From assembly GCA_031266555.1 (NCBI GenBank), contig JAISAU010000010.1:62001-126000 (forward strand): a stretch of 64,000 bases of DNA. The letters run 5' to 3'. A program made the position numbers and the translations under genes. Below, in pieces: positions 1 to 8,784 of the stretch (position 1 is the stretch's first letter; each line of letters begins with the position of its first letter). The notes below the pieces were generated by a model. It saw only the letters and a list, made by a program, of their open reading frames with translations, did no database searches and was not told where the DNA came from. Source of the stretch: Campylobacteraceae bacterium. GTDB taxonomy: Bacteria > Campylobacterota > Campylobacteria > Campylobacterales > Campylobacteraceae.

Positions 1-1148
1 TCGGTTATATTATCGCTAAGTTCTATAACTCTATTCGCGTCATGTGCGCCCATATTTTTAACAAATTGAGATATATTTTTGGATATTTCGCTAAGCTCGT
101 TTTCGCCTTCCATAATCATTAATTCGCTGATATTTTCTCCATTCAAACCATTTTTTCGAGCGCTTGCCAGTTTTTTGCTTTTTTGGATAAACTCGTTAAA
201 AACAACTTTTATATGTTTAAGAACGCTTGCGGAGTAGGCTGCTAAAAATAGCAGAACAAATATTGCTATTAGTTGAAACTTCAGCAGATACGTACGCGTT
301 TCTATGGAGTCTTTTTCGTACATGTCAACGACTTTTTCTATTTCATTGAGCAATTTTTGATTTTGTATGATTATTTTATTTAGTGAATCCACAACCGTTT
401 GCTGGTTCGCCAAAATAGCGTTGGCGTGGCGCGAGTACTCAAGCCAAAATTTATAAGTTTTTTCTATTTCATTAAAGAGTTTCGGATATTTTTTGTATTT
501 ATCGTCTGTGTAAAATCTCAAAATCGTCTCATTATATAGATTGTAAGAGTCATAAAAGTCTTGGTATGATTGCGCGTCCCACTTGTTCACATACCTCATC
601 AAGTGATACGCCATATGTTGCGTAAACATTCCTTGACGTCCCGCGTCATCTATATCTTGTCCGCCGAAATTGTGCTTCACCATAGATTTTACGATATTGT
701 CGGAAAGAGTTAGCATCTGTTTGTTGTGTTCGTCCAAAAAAGCTTTATTGCTATTTAAAGTCATCATGGAAGCTCTAAAAGTTAATACGCTTTGCTTGAA
801 AACTACCCATAAATCGTTTATAAATTCAAGCTGTTCTATAATATTTTCATCTTTAGACGGGACGGAATTGTATTTACTGCTGCCGTATTTTAAGCTGTCA
901 AGTCCGAGCTCAAACTCTTTAAGTGCTTTGTCCAGCTCGTCAAAATCCGTTTTATCATGTGAATTTAAGATAAAAACATCTTTTGAGATTTTTTGAGACA
1001 GCATTCTTTCTCTTCCGGCTATATTTATAACGTAACCGTCCGCGATTCCTTTTTTATTTATCAAAATCATACAAGATAAAAGTACGCCTATGCATATGCT
1101 AATGCCGATGCCGACGATTATCAATTGTTTCACAATGCTTTGCTTCAT
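1..1148 (-). CDS. PilJ-type transmembrane sensor (probable chemoreceptor or sensor kinase), C-terminus beyond window
   Basis: The frame is open from an ATG at 1148 (preceded by AAGGAACAGCTG) to the window edge, giving about 382 residues with the C-terminus missing. A transmembrane segment spans about residues 5-28 and a second lies near 280-300, so the region between them is periplasmic. That region holds two copies of a motif typical of the PilJ/NarX-like sensor fold: AGRERMLSQKISK right after the first membrane segment, and DDAGRQGMFTQHM further on. This fold is known from type IV pilus chemotaxis transducers and nitrate/nitrite sensors. The signalling domain is outside the window, so chemoreceptor versus histidine kinase is undecided. 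It lies 11 bp downstream of the CRP-family gene and is probably cotranscribed with it. Confidence 0.8.
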   Translation of the reverse strand, partial: MKQSIVKQLIIVGIGISICIGVLLSCMILINKKGIADGYVINIAGRERMLSQKISKDVFILNSHDKTDFDELDKALKEFELGLDSLKYGSSKYNSVPSKDENIIEQLEFINDLWVVFKQSVLTFRASMMTLNSNKAFLDEHNKQMLTLSDNIVKSMVKHNFGGQDIDDAGRQGMFTQHMAYHLMRYVNKWDAQSYQDFYDSYNLYNETILRFYTDDKYKKYPKLFNEIEKTYKFWLEYSRHANAILANQQTVVDSLNKIIIQNQKLLNEIEKVVDMYEKDSIETRTYLLKFQLIAIFVLLFLAAYSASVLKHIKVVFNEFIQKSKKLASARKNGLNGENISELMIMEGENELSEISKNISQFVKNMGAHDANRVIELSDNIT

Positions 1149-1159
1149 CAGCTGTTCCT

Positions 1160-1810
1160 TTACGTAAAAATCGCGGCAAGTTTGCCGTAATTTTTTATAA
1201 TCACGCCGCCGTCCGCGGAAGTTTCTATGATATCTTCTCTTTTTAATTTTGTTAAAATTCTTGACAAAGTCTCAGGCTGTATGTTTAACATGTACGCGAT
1301 ATCTTGCTTTTTTAACGCGTTAAATTCGTCCAAAGAGTTCGCTAACATGTAAGCCACTTTGGCTGTGCCGTCATATACTATCTCGCGGTTTATAACATAT
1401 TTTAACAAACTATGGAGCCTCTCAAGCTGCTCGTGAAAGAAAAAGAAAAGAGTCTTAGACGTTTTTAATAATTGTCGCAATTTATCAAACTCGATGCATA
1501 AAAGCGTTGAGTTTTCCATACATTCGGCGTTGGAAAAACAGCAGTTTGCTTCAAATAGACTAAACGCGGTAATTAATCCTTCGTTTTTCAACGTATATAA
1601 AAATATTTCATTGTCAAATCGGTTGATTTTGTATATTTTGATAAAGCCTTTGAGTAAAAAATAGACTTTTGTTATCTCGTCGTTCTCATAATTTATTATC
1701 TCGTTTATGTTAAAGTTTTTAATTTTTGATATATTTTGAAGCGATTGCAAATCGGACTTATCTAATTTTTGAAATATCGCGCTATTGCTTAACTCTTTAA
1801 AATCAGCCAT
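1160..1810 (-). CDS. CRP/FNR-family transcription regulator
   Basis: About 216 residues with the layout of a Crp/Fnr regulator. The N-terminal cyclic-nucleotide-binding-like beta barrel includes a stretch like EITKVYFLLKGFIKIYK. A dimerisation helix follows, then a C-terminal winged helix (QDIAYMLNIQPETLSRILTK). I prefer the ATG at 1810 (MADFKELS); a TTG at 1852 is also in frame, and neither has a good Shine-Dalgarno sequence. There is no N-terminal FNR iron-sulfur cysteine set, but a mid-protein cluster (NCCFSNAEC plus a later Cys) could bind metal or respond to redox; this is inference. It sits directly upstream of the PilJ-type sensor gene, which suggests a shared signal. Confidence 0.85.
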   Translation of the reverse strand: MADFKELSNSAIFQKLDKSDLQSLQNISKIKNFNINEIINYENDEITKVYFLLKGFIKIYKINRFDNEIFLYTLKNEGLITAFSLFEANCCFSNAECMENSTLLCIEFDKLRQLLKTSKTLFFFFHEQLERLHSLLKYVINREIVYDGTAKVAYMLANSLDEFNALKKQDIAYMLNIQPETLSRILTKLKREDIIETSADGGVIIKNYGKLAAIFT

Positions 1811-1918
1811 TTTTTTATTCGCTTTGATTTTTGTATGAAAGTATTTTAGCAAAAATCGCTATTTCTATCAATGTGTTAACTTATAAAAAATATGCTATAA
1901 TGAATAATATTTTATCAT

Positions 1919-1963
1919 ATGTAGGTTGCGGCAAAAGAGAATATATTTTGCCGCAACCTACAT
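1919..1963. terminator. Perfect 18-bp inverted repeat, probable terminator after the TonB-dependent receptor gene
   Basis: The arms at 1919-1936 and 1946-1963 are perfect complements (core GTAGGTTGCGGCAAAA) around a 9-nt loop. The hairpin lies between the stop of the receptor gene at 1976 and the start of the CRP-family gene, both on the minus strand. The U-tract beyond it is weak. The right arm runs into a TACATGTA palindrome (1959-1966). Confidence 0.8.
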
Positions 1964-1975
1964 GTAGACTATGAA

Positions 1976-4480
1976 TTAAAACTCGTATCTGAAGTTCGCG
2001 AAAAATTGACGTCCAAGAGAGTGTCCTTCATGTCCTCTTGAAGAGATAACGCCATAATATGCCGTAGCGTCATTTTTCTTATTTAAAAGGTTTAATACGT
2101 CAACTCCTATCGTGAATTTGTTGCCTTTGATTTTCAAATTAGCCGCCGCGAACAGATCAATGTTGAAAGTATCGCCGTAATTTATATCTTCAAACGCAAC
2201 GGTACGAATGCCGTCAGGATCGCTGTGCCCGAATGTCGAGAGACGAAGCATACCTTTTGAGGCGGATTGATATCTTAATACTCCGCCCAATTCAAAATAG
2301 TTAAAATGAGCCGTATGCTCGTACGCGACTACCCATGGTCTATTGAAATCAGTAGAACCCCTTACGTCTCCCATAGGCACTAGATTGTCGTTGTAAGTGA
2401 TATGCGTCATAGATACTGAGCCTGCTACATCGTCATAGTCAAAAGCCGCTATAGGGTCAAAACTGTCGGATTTGCTTGTTGACTTTGTGACCGACAATTC
2501 CGAGCTATGATTGCCGCCCATACCCAAATCGTAATCTTTTGAGATTTCAAGCGTAAGACCCCAATAACTGCTCTCTCCGCTGTTAGTAAATTCTCTGTAA
2601 GTATTAGTGCTGCCGTTTGGACGCACGCTTCTAATCTCATTTTTATATTCTCTGTTTACCAATTTAAGCTCAAAGAGCGTATCGTAGATATCGAGTGACG
2701 CTCCGATATTAAGTTCGTCCGAGTATGGCGTTTTAAGATTTCCTAAATTGTATCGAGGATTTGTGCTTGTGCTTGGGCTATCGATCCAAGGAGCCGTCGC
2801 GTTGGCTCTTGTAGATTGATACGTCTTTATAGGCAAATGCACAGCGTAAGAGAGGATTTGAGTTCCATAATATCTATTATATCCGCCGTAGACATTTAAC
2901 ATGTCGTCGTTAAAAACGTCCGCGTTCGCGAAAAATCTCCACGCGATATTGATATCGTCAGTTATGCTATCCGTCGATATGCGAAGTCCGGGGCGAATCG
3001 TAAATCTGTCTATAGTCATATTATCCTCGATAAACAACGCGCCCGCGCCAAAATCTATATCTCTTTTTTGACGCATTCCGCTGACTGTGTTTACGGAGTA
3101 CTGCGAACCTTCCAATATACCATCGTCCATACTTCCAGTTACGGTTGGATCGCCAACTCCAGCGTAAAATACGGTATATTTGCCTCTTTCTGCTTTTATC
3201 TTGTTATATTCCGCTTCAATACCTGTTTTTATGATATGTTTAATATCAGCGCTTTGTATCTCGTCAAACTCAAAAATTCCTTTATATCCTATACTCTCTT
3301 TATCCTGCGTATAATCGCCAAAAGCTCCCTCGTATGCTACGTTTCCTGAACCCCAATTCAAATAGCCGTTGCTGGGGTAAGTTGTGTCCCATTGATTTAG
3401 AAAATCTCTGTCGGAAATTCTTGAGAGTTCGTTTTTTTGGTAATTTATAGTATTTTTCAACTTCCCAAACATAAAATCATTCTCCATATCGTAAATTAAC
3501 GTATATCCGCCGCCGTCTATACTGTAATCGGAGTTTTTATAATTAGGAACAAACAGAGTATGTTCGTAAGGAGCGTAAATACCGGTAAAACTCGCCTTAA
3601 AATCATCTAATCCGTTAGTGTTTAATTTGACAAGAAAATTTTCTATTTCTCTTAACTGAACTCTTTTTTCAGGTGTGCCATTAATCGTATATGCCGACCA
3701 AAGCGGGATTTTCGTCTCTTTTTTACCATAGCTTAATACAAGTCCGAGATTGTCGGTTATGGGACCGTCTGCAGAAAGTGTGTATTCTTGTTTTTTAAAT
3801 CTTGGCTGCAGCTGCGCCGTTGTTGTAGTATTCAGAGCGTTTTTTTCAGCCTCAGTCCAATTAAACTTTGTCCAAGAGTCGCTGGTATAGCGATAATTTG
3901 TATATATATGCCATCTATCGGTGCTCGCGTCTTTTATCTTCGCGTCAATCACGCCGCCTAAAAATCCGCCGTATTCGGCTCCTATATTTTCCGTATAAAC
4001 CGAAACGGTATCTATAAGGCTTGTATCCAAAAAGAGCGTTTGAGCCTCTCCTGTAGGTTGACCTGTTTGAGTTGATACACCCAAAGGCAAACCGCTTGGA
4101 TTTATATTGTTAGAGTTACTCACTCCATTGATCAAATAACTGTTTTCATAGTGCTTAGCTCCGTTTATAGAGACTTTTGGCGGCGATATCTCCCCGCCTG
4201 TCGCGCCGCTTCTTGACGTTTGGTCATACTGTATGTAGGATTTGCCTCGCAGCAGATCCGTCACGGTATTTGTCGCCGACGGGGTGTTTTTGATATAATC
4301 ATTGCTTATAACGGTAGGTTCTCCACCTTTGCCTTTATTGGCGGTTGCGTTTAAATCCACAGCGCGCGCTTTAACATCTATTTGTATAAGCTGAATAGTT
4401 TCGTCGTCAGCTAAAAGCGTAGCGGAACAAAGAAACAGACTAAGCGTCCAAAAAATTGCTGTTTTATTTTGAAAATACAT
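1976..4480 (-). CDS. TonB-dependent outer-membrane receptor
   Basis: 834 residues. A signal peptide (about residues 1-24, ending near LLADD) is followed by ETIQLIQI, a plausible TonB box. Next comes a plug domain with the usual elements (PTVISNDYIKNTPS, VSINGAKHYENSYLINGVS, VSVYTENIGAEYGGFLGGVIDAK), and then a long region of alternating aromatic beta strands. The protein ends in NFRYEF with a terminal Phe, as expected of an outer-membrane barrel. Such receptors import siderophores, haem, cobalamin or other metal complexes using TonB energy; the ligand cannot be told from sequence. It is downstream of a three-gene ABC-type cluster on the same strand. ExbB/ExbD/TonB are encoded near 44 kb. Confidence 0.92.
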   Translation of the reverse strand: MYFQNKTAIFWTLSLFLCSATLLADDETIQLIQIDVKARAVDLNATANKGKGGEPTVISNDYIKNTPSATNTVTDLLRGKSYIQYDQTSRSGATGGEISPPKVSINGAKHYENSYLINGVSNSNNINPSGLPLGVSTQTGQPTGEAQTLFLDTSLIDTVSVYTENIGAEYGGFLGGVIDAKIKDASTDRWHIYTNYRYTSDSWTKFNWTEAEKNALNTTTTAQLQPRFKKQEYTLSADGPITDNLGLVLSYGKKETKIPLWSAYTINGTPEKRVQLREIENFLVKLNTNGLDDFKASFTGIYAPYEHTLFVPNYKNSDYSIDGGGYTLIYDMENDFMFGKLKNTINYQKNELSRISDRDFLNQWDTTYPSNGYLNWGSGNVAYEGAFGDYTQDKESIGYKGIFEFDEIQSADIKHIIKTGIEAEYNKIKAERGKYTVFYAGVGDPTVTGSMDDGILEGSQYSVNTVSGMRQKRDIDFGAGALFIEDNMTIDRFTIRPGLRISTDSITDDINIAWRFFANADVFNDDMLNVYGGYNRYYGTQILSYAVHLPIKTYQSTRANATAPWIDSPSTSTNPRYNLGNLKTPYSDELNIGASLDIYDTLFELKLVNREYKNEIRSVRPNGSTNTYREFTNSGESSYWGLTLEISKDYDLGMGGNHSSELSVTKSTSKSDSFDPIAAFDYDDVAGSVSMTHITYNDNLVPMGDVRGSTDFNRPWVVAYEHTAHFNYFELGGVLRYQSASKGMLRLSTFGHSDPDGIRTVAFEDINYGDTFNIDLFAAANLKIKGNKFTIGVDVLNLLNKKNDATAYYGVISSRGHEGHSLGRQFFANFRYEF

Positions 4481-4532
4481 TTTGCGTCCTTTTATGTATT
4501 AATTATTATGAAAAATATCCTTACATGTATAC

Positions 4533-5786
4533 TTAATCTTTTTTGGCGATAGAGCCAAATATTAGTAGCGATATAAGTCCCGGAATTCCCGTGATGCAAA
4601 TAACTACCAAATCAGCTATATAAAATCTTTTTTTGTAATTTATGATAATATATAAAGCCAATGCGAACAGTATCCCTAAAAGCGCGAAAATGAGATTTGG
4701 CGCGAATTTTATCTCGAACAAAACCTCATTTGAGAAGTTGTTAAATTGCGCGATATAAAACGGCGTTAAAAAAGACAAACCGTAAGAGATATATTCTCTT
4801 TTTTGTACGATATCTCGCGGTATATTTTTTTGGTATTCGCGTATGATGTCAAAATCTTTCATTGCGATATAACGCATGGGAGAATTTTTGACAGATAAGT
4901 TATTAAGCAAGACAGTCTTGTACATCGGCGAAAAATAAGCGCTTAAGTGAGTAGTTTTTGGATTGTAATTTTCAATCGACAATTTTTTCAAGCCGTTTTT
5001 ATAAGTATTTATATAGACAGAATCCTCAGTTACGATAGCGCTGTCAAAAACTCTTTTTTCACTCTCGTCGACGTTTATATACAAGATCTTTTTGTCTAAG
5101 GTTTCGCTTATTTTTCTTACAAACGGCGCGCCCTTTATCATTTTTAATTGAAATATTTTATTAGCGTTGTCGGCGAAAAATAGCCCTTCGTCAAATGGTT
5201 TTAAATCTGACGGGTTCGCGAAAGCTTTTGAGATAGGAAAAATAACTCCCGCATTTTTCGCCTCCGCGGTAAAACTTTTGGATTTTTCCTCGTCTATTTT
5301 GCCATCAACGCAGTTTATAAAAACAAATCTATCAGGTTTTATCAAAAACATATCGTCCGGTATTTCCAAAGATACGCCTAAAGGCTGGGATTCAAATAGT
5401 ACATGTAGAGGCAAAGCGTTGGAGAATATATTTCTTACGGACAGCCTTAACATTTGAACTCCCAATTTTGCCGTATCGTAAGAAATATTTTCTCCATCAA
5501 CGCTTTGGAGTGGAAAAGCTCCCCATTTGTCAATGCTGTTGTAAAACAAAAACGGCAGCATTTTTTGAGCCGTTACTCTACCAAGTTTTTCATTATTTTC
5601 ATTTTCGTAGATTAATCTATCAGGACCTACTTCCCAAGTAACGAACTCTTTTGAAATCTCGCTGAAAGAGCCGCCAAGTTGGAATTTATTGGTTTTAAAC
5701 GCTTTTGCGTAAAAATTTGGTATAAACCAAAAAAGCCCTATAACGCATACAAAAAAGACAGCAAGGCGCGGCATATTGATATTCAT
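4533..5786 (-). CDS. Membrane protein with large periplasmic domain (DUF4857-like), ABC cluster component
   Basis: 417 residues. One N-terminal membrane segment (LAVFFVCVIGLFWFIPNFY) is followed by a soluble region of about 330 residues and then two C-terminal membrane segments (LIFALLGILFALALYIIINY; LVVICITGIPGLISLLIFG). This topology and its neighbours recall the DUF4857 family, which I remember beside ABC transporter genes and TonB-dependent receptors; that family assignment is from memory. Its start overlaps the stop of the permease gene by 4 bp, so the two are translationally coupled. It may be the periplasm-facing part of an export or lipoprotein-handling ABC system. Function unknown. 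Confidence 0.65.
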   Translation of the reverse strand: MNINMPRLAVFFVCVIGLFWFIPNFYAKAFKTNKFQLGGSFSEISKEFVTWEVGPDRLIYENENNEKLGRVTAQKMLPFLFYNSIDKWGAFPLQSVDGENISYDTAKLGVQMLRLSVRNIFSNALPLHVLFESQPLGVSLEIPDDMFLIKPDRFVFINCVDGKIDEEKSKSFTAEAKNAGVIFPISKAFANPSDLKPFDEGLFFADNANKIFQLKMIKGAPFVRKISETLDKKILYINVDESEKRVFDSAIVTEDSVYINTYKNGLKKLSIENYNPKTTHLSAYFSPMYKTVLLNNLSVKNSPMRYIAMKDFDIIREYQKNIPRDIVQKREYISYGLSFLTPFYIAQFNNFSNEVLFEIKFAPNLIFALLGILFALALYIIINYKKRFYIADLVVICITGIPGLISLLIFGSIAKKD

Positions 5787-6469
5787 GATACTCTCTCCTT
5801 TACTCTTAAAGCCGCCGCTTCAAAAGCGAATAGCCAAAAGAAACTGATTAGGATATAAATGCCTAAATCTGACTTTATGGAAAAAAATCCGTTTGTTGTG
5901 GTAAGCAGACTTATAAAAACTATACATGTAAACGCGAGAGCCAATTTTCTTATAACTAAGGATTCGGCTATAATTGACGATACGGCAAGATACGATACGA
6001 TTCCAGCGATAGACCAAGGAACGACGCTTATTAACATATCAAATATAAGTTCATATGGAAAATGAAAAATCCAAGAGACTAAAAACAAACAGACTATGGA
6101 GGTTATCGACAAGAGAATATTTAAAATAACGCCAACAAAAATGATAGAATAAATGGATAAGCGATAAGGTGTCGGCAGGTGAAACATTAGTCTTAAACGT
6201 CCGCTTTTGCACTCGGGCGCGAATTGCAAATACGCGAATATCGCTCCGCCTATCATCAAAACCCATTTGAGTTTGTCAAAGTAGATGCTCTGTTTGTATA
6301 CAAGATCTATCCAAAGTTCAGCCGCTCCATGAGAAGATACGACGGATTTATAACTCATATAAACGTCCGCGGATATCGCTATGGCTATCACAAAAGGAAG
6401 CCAAAAAAGCTTTCGCAGTTTTATCCGCTCTTTTAATAATATCGCTTTAAAAATACTTTTTTTACTCAT
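5783..6469 (-). CDS. ABC transporter permease-like membrane protein
   Basis: 228 residues, hydrophobic, with about six predicted membrane helices (for example LPFVIAIAISADVYM, IYSIIFVGVILNILLSITSI, LGIYILISFFWLFAFEAAAL). It shares one base with the stop of the ATP-binding gene upstream and overlaps the DUF4857-like gene by 4 bp. The topology and coupling fit an ABC-2 type permease subunit. There is no sequence motif that identifies a substrate. Confidence 0.7.
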   Translation of the reverse strand: MSKKSIFKAILLKERIKLRKLFWLPFVIAIAISADVYMSYKSVVSSHGAAELWIDLVYKQSIYFDKLKWVLMIGGAIFAYLQFAPECKSGRLRLMFHLPTPYRLSIYSIIFVGVILNILLSITSIVCLFLVSWIFHFPYELIFDMLISVVPWSIAGIVSYLAVSSIIAESLVIRKLALAFTCIVFISLLTTTNGFFSIKSDLGIYILISFFWLFAFEAAALRVKERVS

Positions 6470-7362
6470 TAATATCTCCCTGTAAGCCCTATGAAGGCGT
6501 CTTCCAAATTCATAGTTTTTCGCGTTAGATTTTCAGCTATGACGTTTTCTGCTCCAATGTCTGAAAGATGTTTTTTTATAACTTCCTCATCGTTAAAAGA
6601 GAAGATTTGAAGTTCCTTTTTGCCATACTCTATATTCACGATAATTTCATCTGTTTTTAAAATATTTGACAAAGAAATCGGCAGCGAATACGAATGGAAA
6701 TTTTTCGTAAAATCCTCTCTTTTGCCTTCTATTACAACAACGCCGTCTTTTAAAATAATGATCTCATCTAAAAACGTATCAAGTTCTGATATGATGTGAG
6801 AGGTCAGTAACACCGTGGTTTTATACGTATCGACAAAATCTCTCAAAAACTCAAGAAATAGCCTTCTGTAACCCACGTCAAGTCCCATTGAAAAATCGTC
6901 CAAAATCAAAAGCTCAGGATTTTGAGCTAAAGCAAGACCAAGCGTTACTTGCGACCTTTGTCCGCAAGATAGTTTTGATATTTTACGCGAATGCGGCACT
7001 TTCATTCTGTCTATCAAGTCATAATATATGTCTTTTTGCCATTTTGGATAGTAAGCTGAGTAATACCGCTCTATCTCGTCTATGGACATAAAATTGTATT
7101 GCGTAAATCCTTCGTGTACGAGTCCTATTTTAGCCCTTACATGTGGAGGTATGAAAAAGCTTTGATATCCCAAAACGGAACATTTACCCATGTTTTGCTG
7201 TAAAAATCCCATAAGTATATTTATTATAGTGCTTTTGCCTGCGCCGTTTTTACCGAGCAGTCCGACTATACCGCCTTGTTTTACACTAAAATTTACATTA
7301 TGCAAAACTTCGGTATTTTTGTATTTAAAAGATAAATTTTCGCAGACGATTATCTCCCGCAT
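6469..7362 (-). CDS. ABC transporter ATP-binding protein
   Basis: About 297 residues from the ATG at 7362, chosen because AAGGAAAAAG precedes it; an in-frame start 75 nt upstream would add an unlikely hydrophobic tail. Visible motifs are Walker A (GLLGKNGAGKST), a Q-loop region (VHEGFTQYN), an altered signature LSCGQRSQ in place of LSGGQ, and Walker B ILDDFSMGLD, where the usual catalytic Glu is Asp. The H-loop is LLTSH. It drives the permease encoded next and is first in an operon that runs on through the DUF4857-like gene and possibly the receptor. The Asp replacement may be normal in this subfamily rather than inactivating. Confidence 0.9.
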   Translation of the reverse strand: MREIIVCENLSFKYKNTEVLHNVNFSVKQGGIVGLLGKNGAGKSTIINILMGFLQQNMGKCSVLGYQSFFIPPHVRAKIGLVHEGFTQYNFMSIDEIERYYSAYYPKWQKDIYYDLIDRMKVPHSRKISKLSCGQRSQVTLGLALAQNPELLILDDFSMGLDVGYRRLFLEFLRDFVDTYKTTVLLTSHIISELDTFLDEIIILKDGVVVIEGKREDFTKNFHSYSLPISLSNILKTDEIIVNIEYGKKELQIFSFNDEEVIKKHLSDIGAENVIAENLTRKTMNLEDAFIGLTGRY

Positions 7363-7743
7363 ATCTTTTTCCTTGCTTATTTTTAAAGTATAGATAATTA
7401 ATATCAGTATCAAGTATTTAATTTGGAAAGATATCATAATAAAGCTTAAAAGTATTTCAATATGTGTTAAAAGTAAAGTTGTAATCTAAACGGTTTCGCG
7501 GAGTTTTATGTTGAAACCGTTTAAAATCTTGCTTTGTGTTAGTAAAAGTTGTAATATAAATTTTATGATGTGACTACAAAAGTATTCGCGATATAGTTTT
7601 CACATATTTAAACTCAAAAGTATGTGCAAAAATACTATTCCATACTTAAATGTCATATCGCAGCAACTTACACATGTACTGAGTTTAAGTTTATTTATAA
7701 CTCTTAAAAATAACAAAATACACTAGTTTTATTTGTAGTATAT
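7363..7743. other. Intergenic region with an 11-bp hairpin (7487-7523)
   Basis: No gene is visible. Perfect complementary arms at 7487-7497 (TAAACGGTTTC) and 7513-7523 enclose a 15-nt loop. There is no U-tract on either side, so it is not a classic terminator. It lies about 125 bp upstream of the ABC operon and could be a regulatory site or RNA leader structure. Confidence 0.5.
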
Positions 7744-8133
7744 TTATTCCTTTGACGAAAGTGTAATTACTGTTATATTGTCATTTTTATCAAAACTTAC
7801 GCTATTCGCTCTATAATTTAAATTTAAATCTTGACCATTGTTTGGATTTGCGGTTAAGATAGATGTTCCCTCAATAGTCGTAAATTCATAAACATTATTC
7901 TCTTTTTTCAAAATAAGTCTGACGTCGTTATCGCTTGTATGCACAATAGTTATCTTATTGTTTTCGTCTTTGTTAATCTCAATGCTAAAACCGTCTTGCG
8001 CAATCACCACCGCATTCTGGTTATTATTGGTAGTTGTTGAATTTCTTGTTTCAGTTGAATTACAACCCCATACAAAGAGCAGAATGCTCAAAAATATACC
8101 TATTTTAATAAACAAACGACCGAAATTATTCAT
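7744..8133 (-). CDS. Small lipoprotein, paralogue of the gene at 8785-9129
   Basis: 129 residues with a lipoprotein signal peptide ending in the lipobox FVWGC, followed by an Asn/Thr-rich linker and a small beta-rich domain. The domain shares DGF-x-I-E, VHTSD(N/E)DV and a conserved LILKKE-type strand with the 114-residue lipoprotein at 8785-9129, so the two are paralogues. No known family is recognised. The promoter region matches that of the paralogue: a TATAAT at 8164-8169 on the minus strand, merged with an AT-rich array resembling a Fur operator. Confidence 0.75.
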   Translation of the reverse strand: MNNFGRLFIKIGIFLSILLFVWGCNSTETRNSTTTNNNQNAVVIAQDGFSIEINKDENNKITIVHTSDNDVRLILKKENNVYEFTTIEGTSILTANPNNGQDLNLNYRANSVSFDKNDNITVITLSSKE

Positions 8134-8150
8134 AAATGCCCTTTAAAGAA

Positions 8151-8176
8151 AATGATTATGATTATTATATCTGTAG
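8151..8176 (-). promoter_or_regulatory. Promoter with -10 TATAAT and Fur-like NATWAT array upstream of lipoprotein gene
   Basis: The minus-strand -10 element TATAAT is at 8164-8169. The overlapping run AATGATTATGATTATTAT consists of tandem NATWAT hexamers as seen in Fur boxes. A nearly identical arrangement lies before the paralogous gene at 9149-9175. Binding by Fur is inference. Confidence 0.45.
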
Positions 8177-8485
8177 TAAGTTAAAAAGAGATGAAATTAA
8201 TATGTTTTTAGAAAACGATAAAATCACATCGAAATTATTTGAAGATAATTTCAAGAGTTATCGCAAACGCAGTTTTTTATAACTGAGTAGCGCGCTATAT
8301 TTGTAATGATAAAAGGTGAGTATTAATTAAGATACAATGTTAAAACAAAATGCTTACATGTAGAGTTGTTTTTATGAGTTTAAATATGAAAATTTCAAGA
8401 TTTTTTATTAAAACCATATTATATAGAAAATTATCGCGATAATATTTAAATAAAATAAAGAAAATTAAAATTTTAAGAGATGAAT

Positions 8486-8513
8486 AAAAAGCGTCCGATA
8501 TCGGACGCTTTTT
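8486..8513. terminator. Palindromic terminator downstream of the ferredoxin gene
   Basis: A perfect inverted repeat AAAAAGCGTCCG / CGGACGCTTTTT with a 4-nt ATAT loop. It has A- and T-tracts on its two sides, so it could work in both directions. It lies 35 bp beyond the ferredoxin stop. Confidence 0.85.
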
Positions 8514-8547
8514 ATATTTTATATTTGTAGGTTAAGCTCATAAATGC

Positions 8548-8769
8548 TTAAACCGTATATATAATTCTAAGCGCGTCAGGAGAGCATATTCCCATTCCCA
8601 CGCAACTTGAACAGCCAACGCACAGGGATTTAATTATAGTTAAATTGCCAGTAAACTCCAAAGCTCCCGTATCACAGACGGAAGCGCAAGATCCGCATTT
8701 TGTGCACAATCCTGGAAACCATACTAACTTATTGATTCCCCAATTATAAATGACTTCATATTCAAACAT
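8548..8769 (-). CDS. 2x[4Fe-4S] ferredoxin-like protein
   Basis: 73 residues. Two cysteine clusters are visible: C-x2-C-x2-C-x3-C (CTKCGSCASVC) and C-x2-C-x2-C-x4-C (CVGCSSCVGMGIC), followed by SPDAL in place of the usual Pro after the cluster. This is a small bacterial-type ferredoxin carrying electrons between cytoplasmic redox enzymes. It has no signal peptide. It starts 15 bp after the stop of the lipoprotein gene at 8785-9129 and probably shares its promoter, an odd pairing of a cytoplasmic redox carrier with an exported lipoprotein. Confidence 0.85.
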   Translation of the reverse strand: MFEYEVIYNWGINKLVWFPGLCTKCGSCASVCDTGALEFTGNLTIIKSLCVGCSSCVGMGICSPDALRIIYTV

Positions 8770-8784
8770 AGTATTTACCCTCCA

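Noticed and set aside
670-996. 108-codon plus-strand frame near the left end
   Set aside because: It lies opposite the well-supported PilJ-type sensor frame and is Ser/Leu-rich, as expected of a reverse reading.
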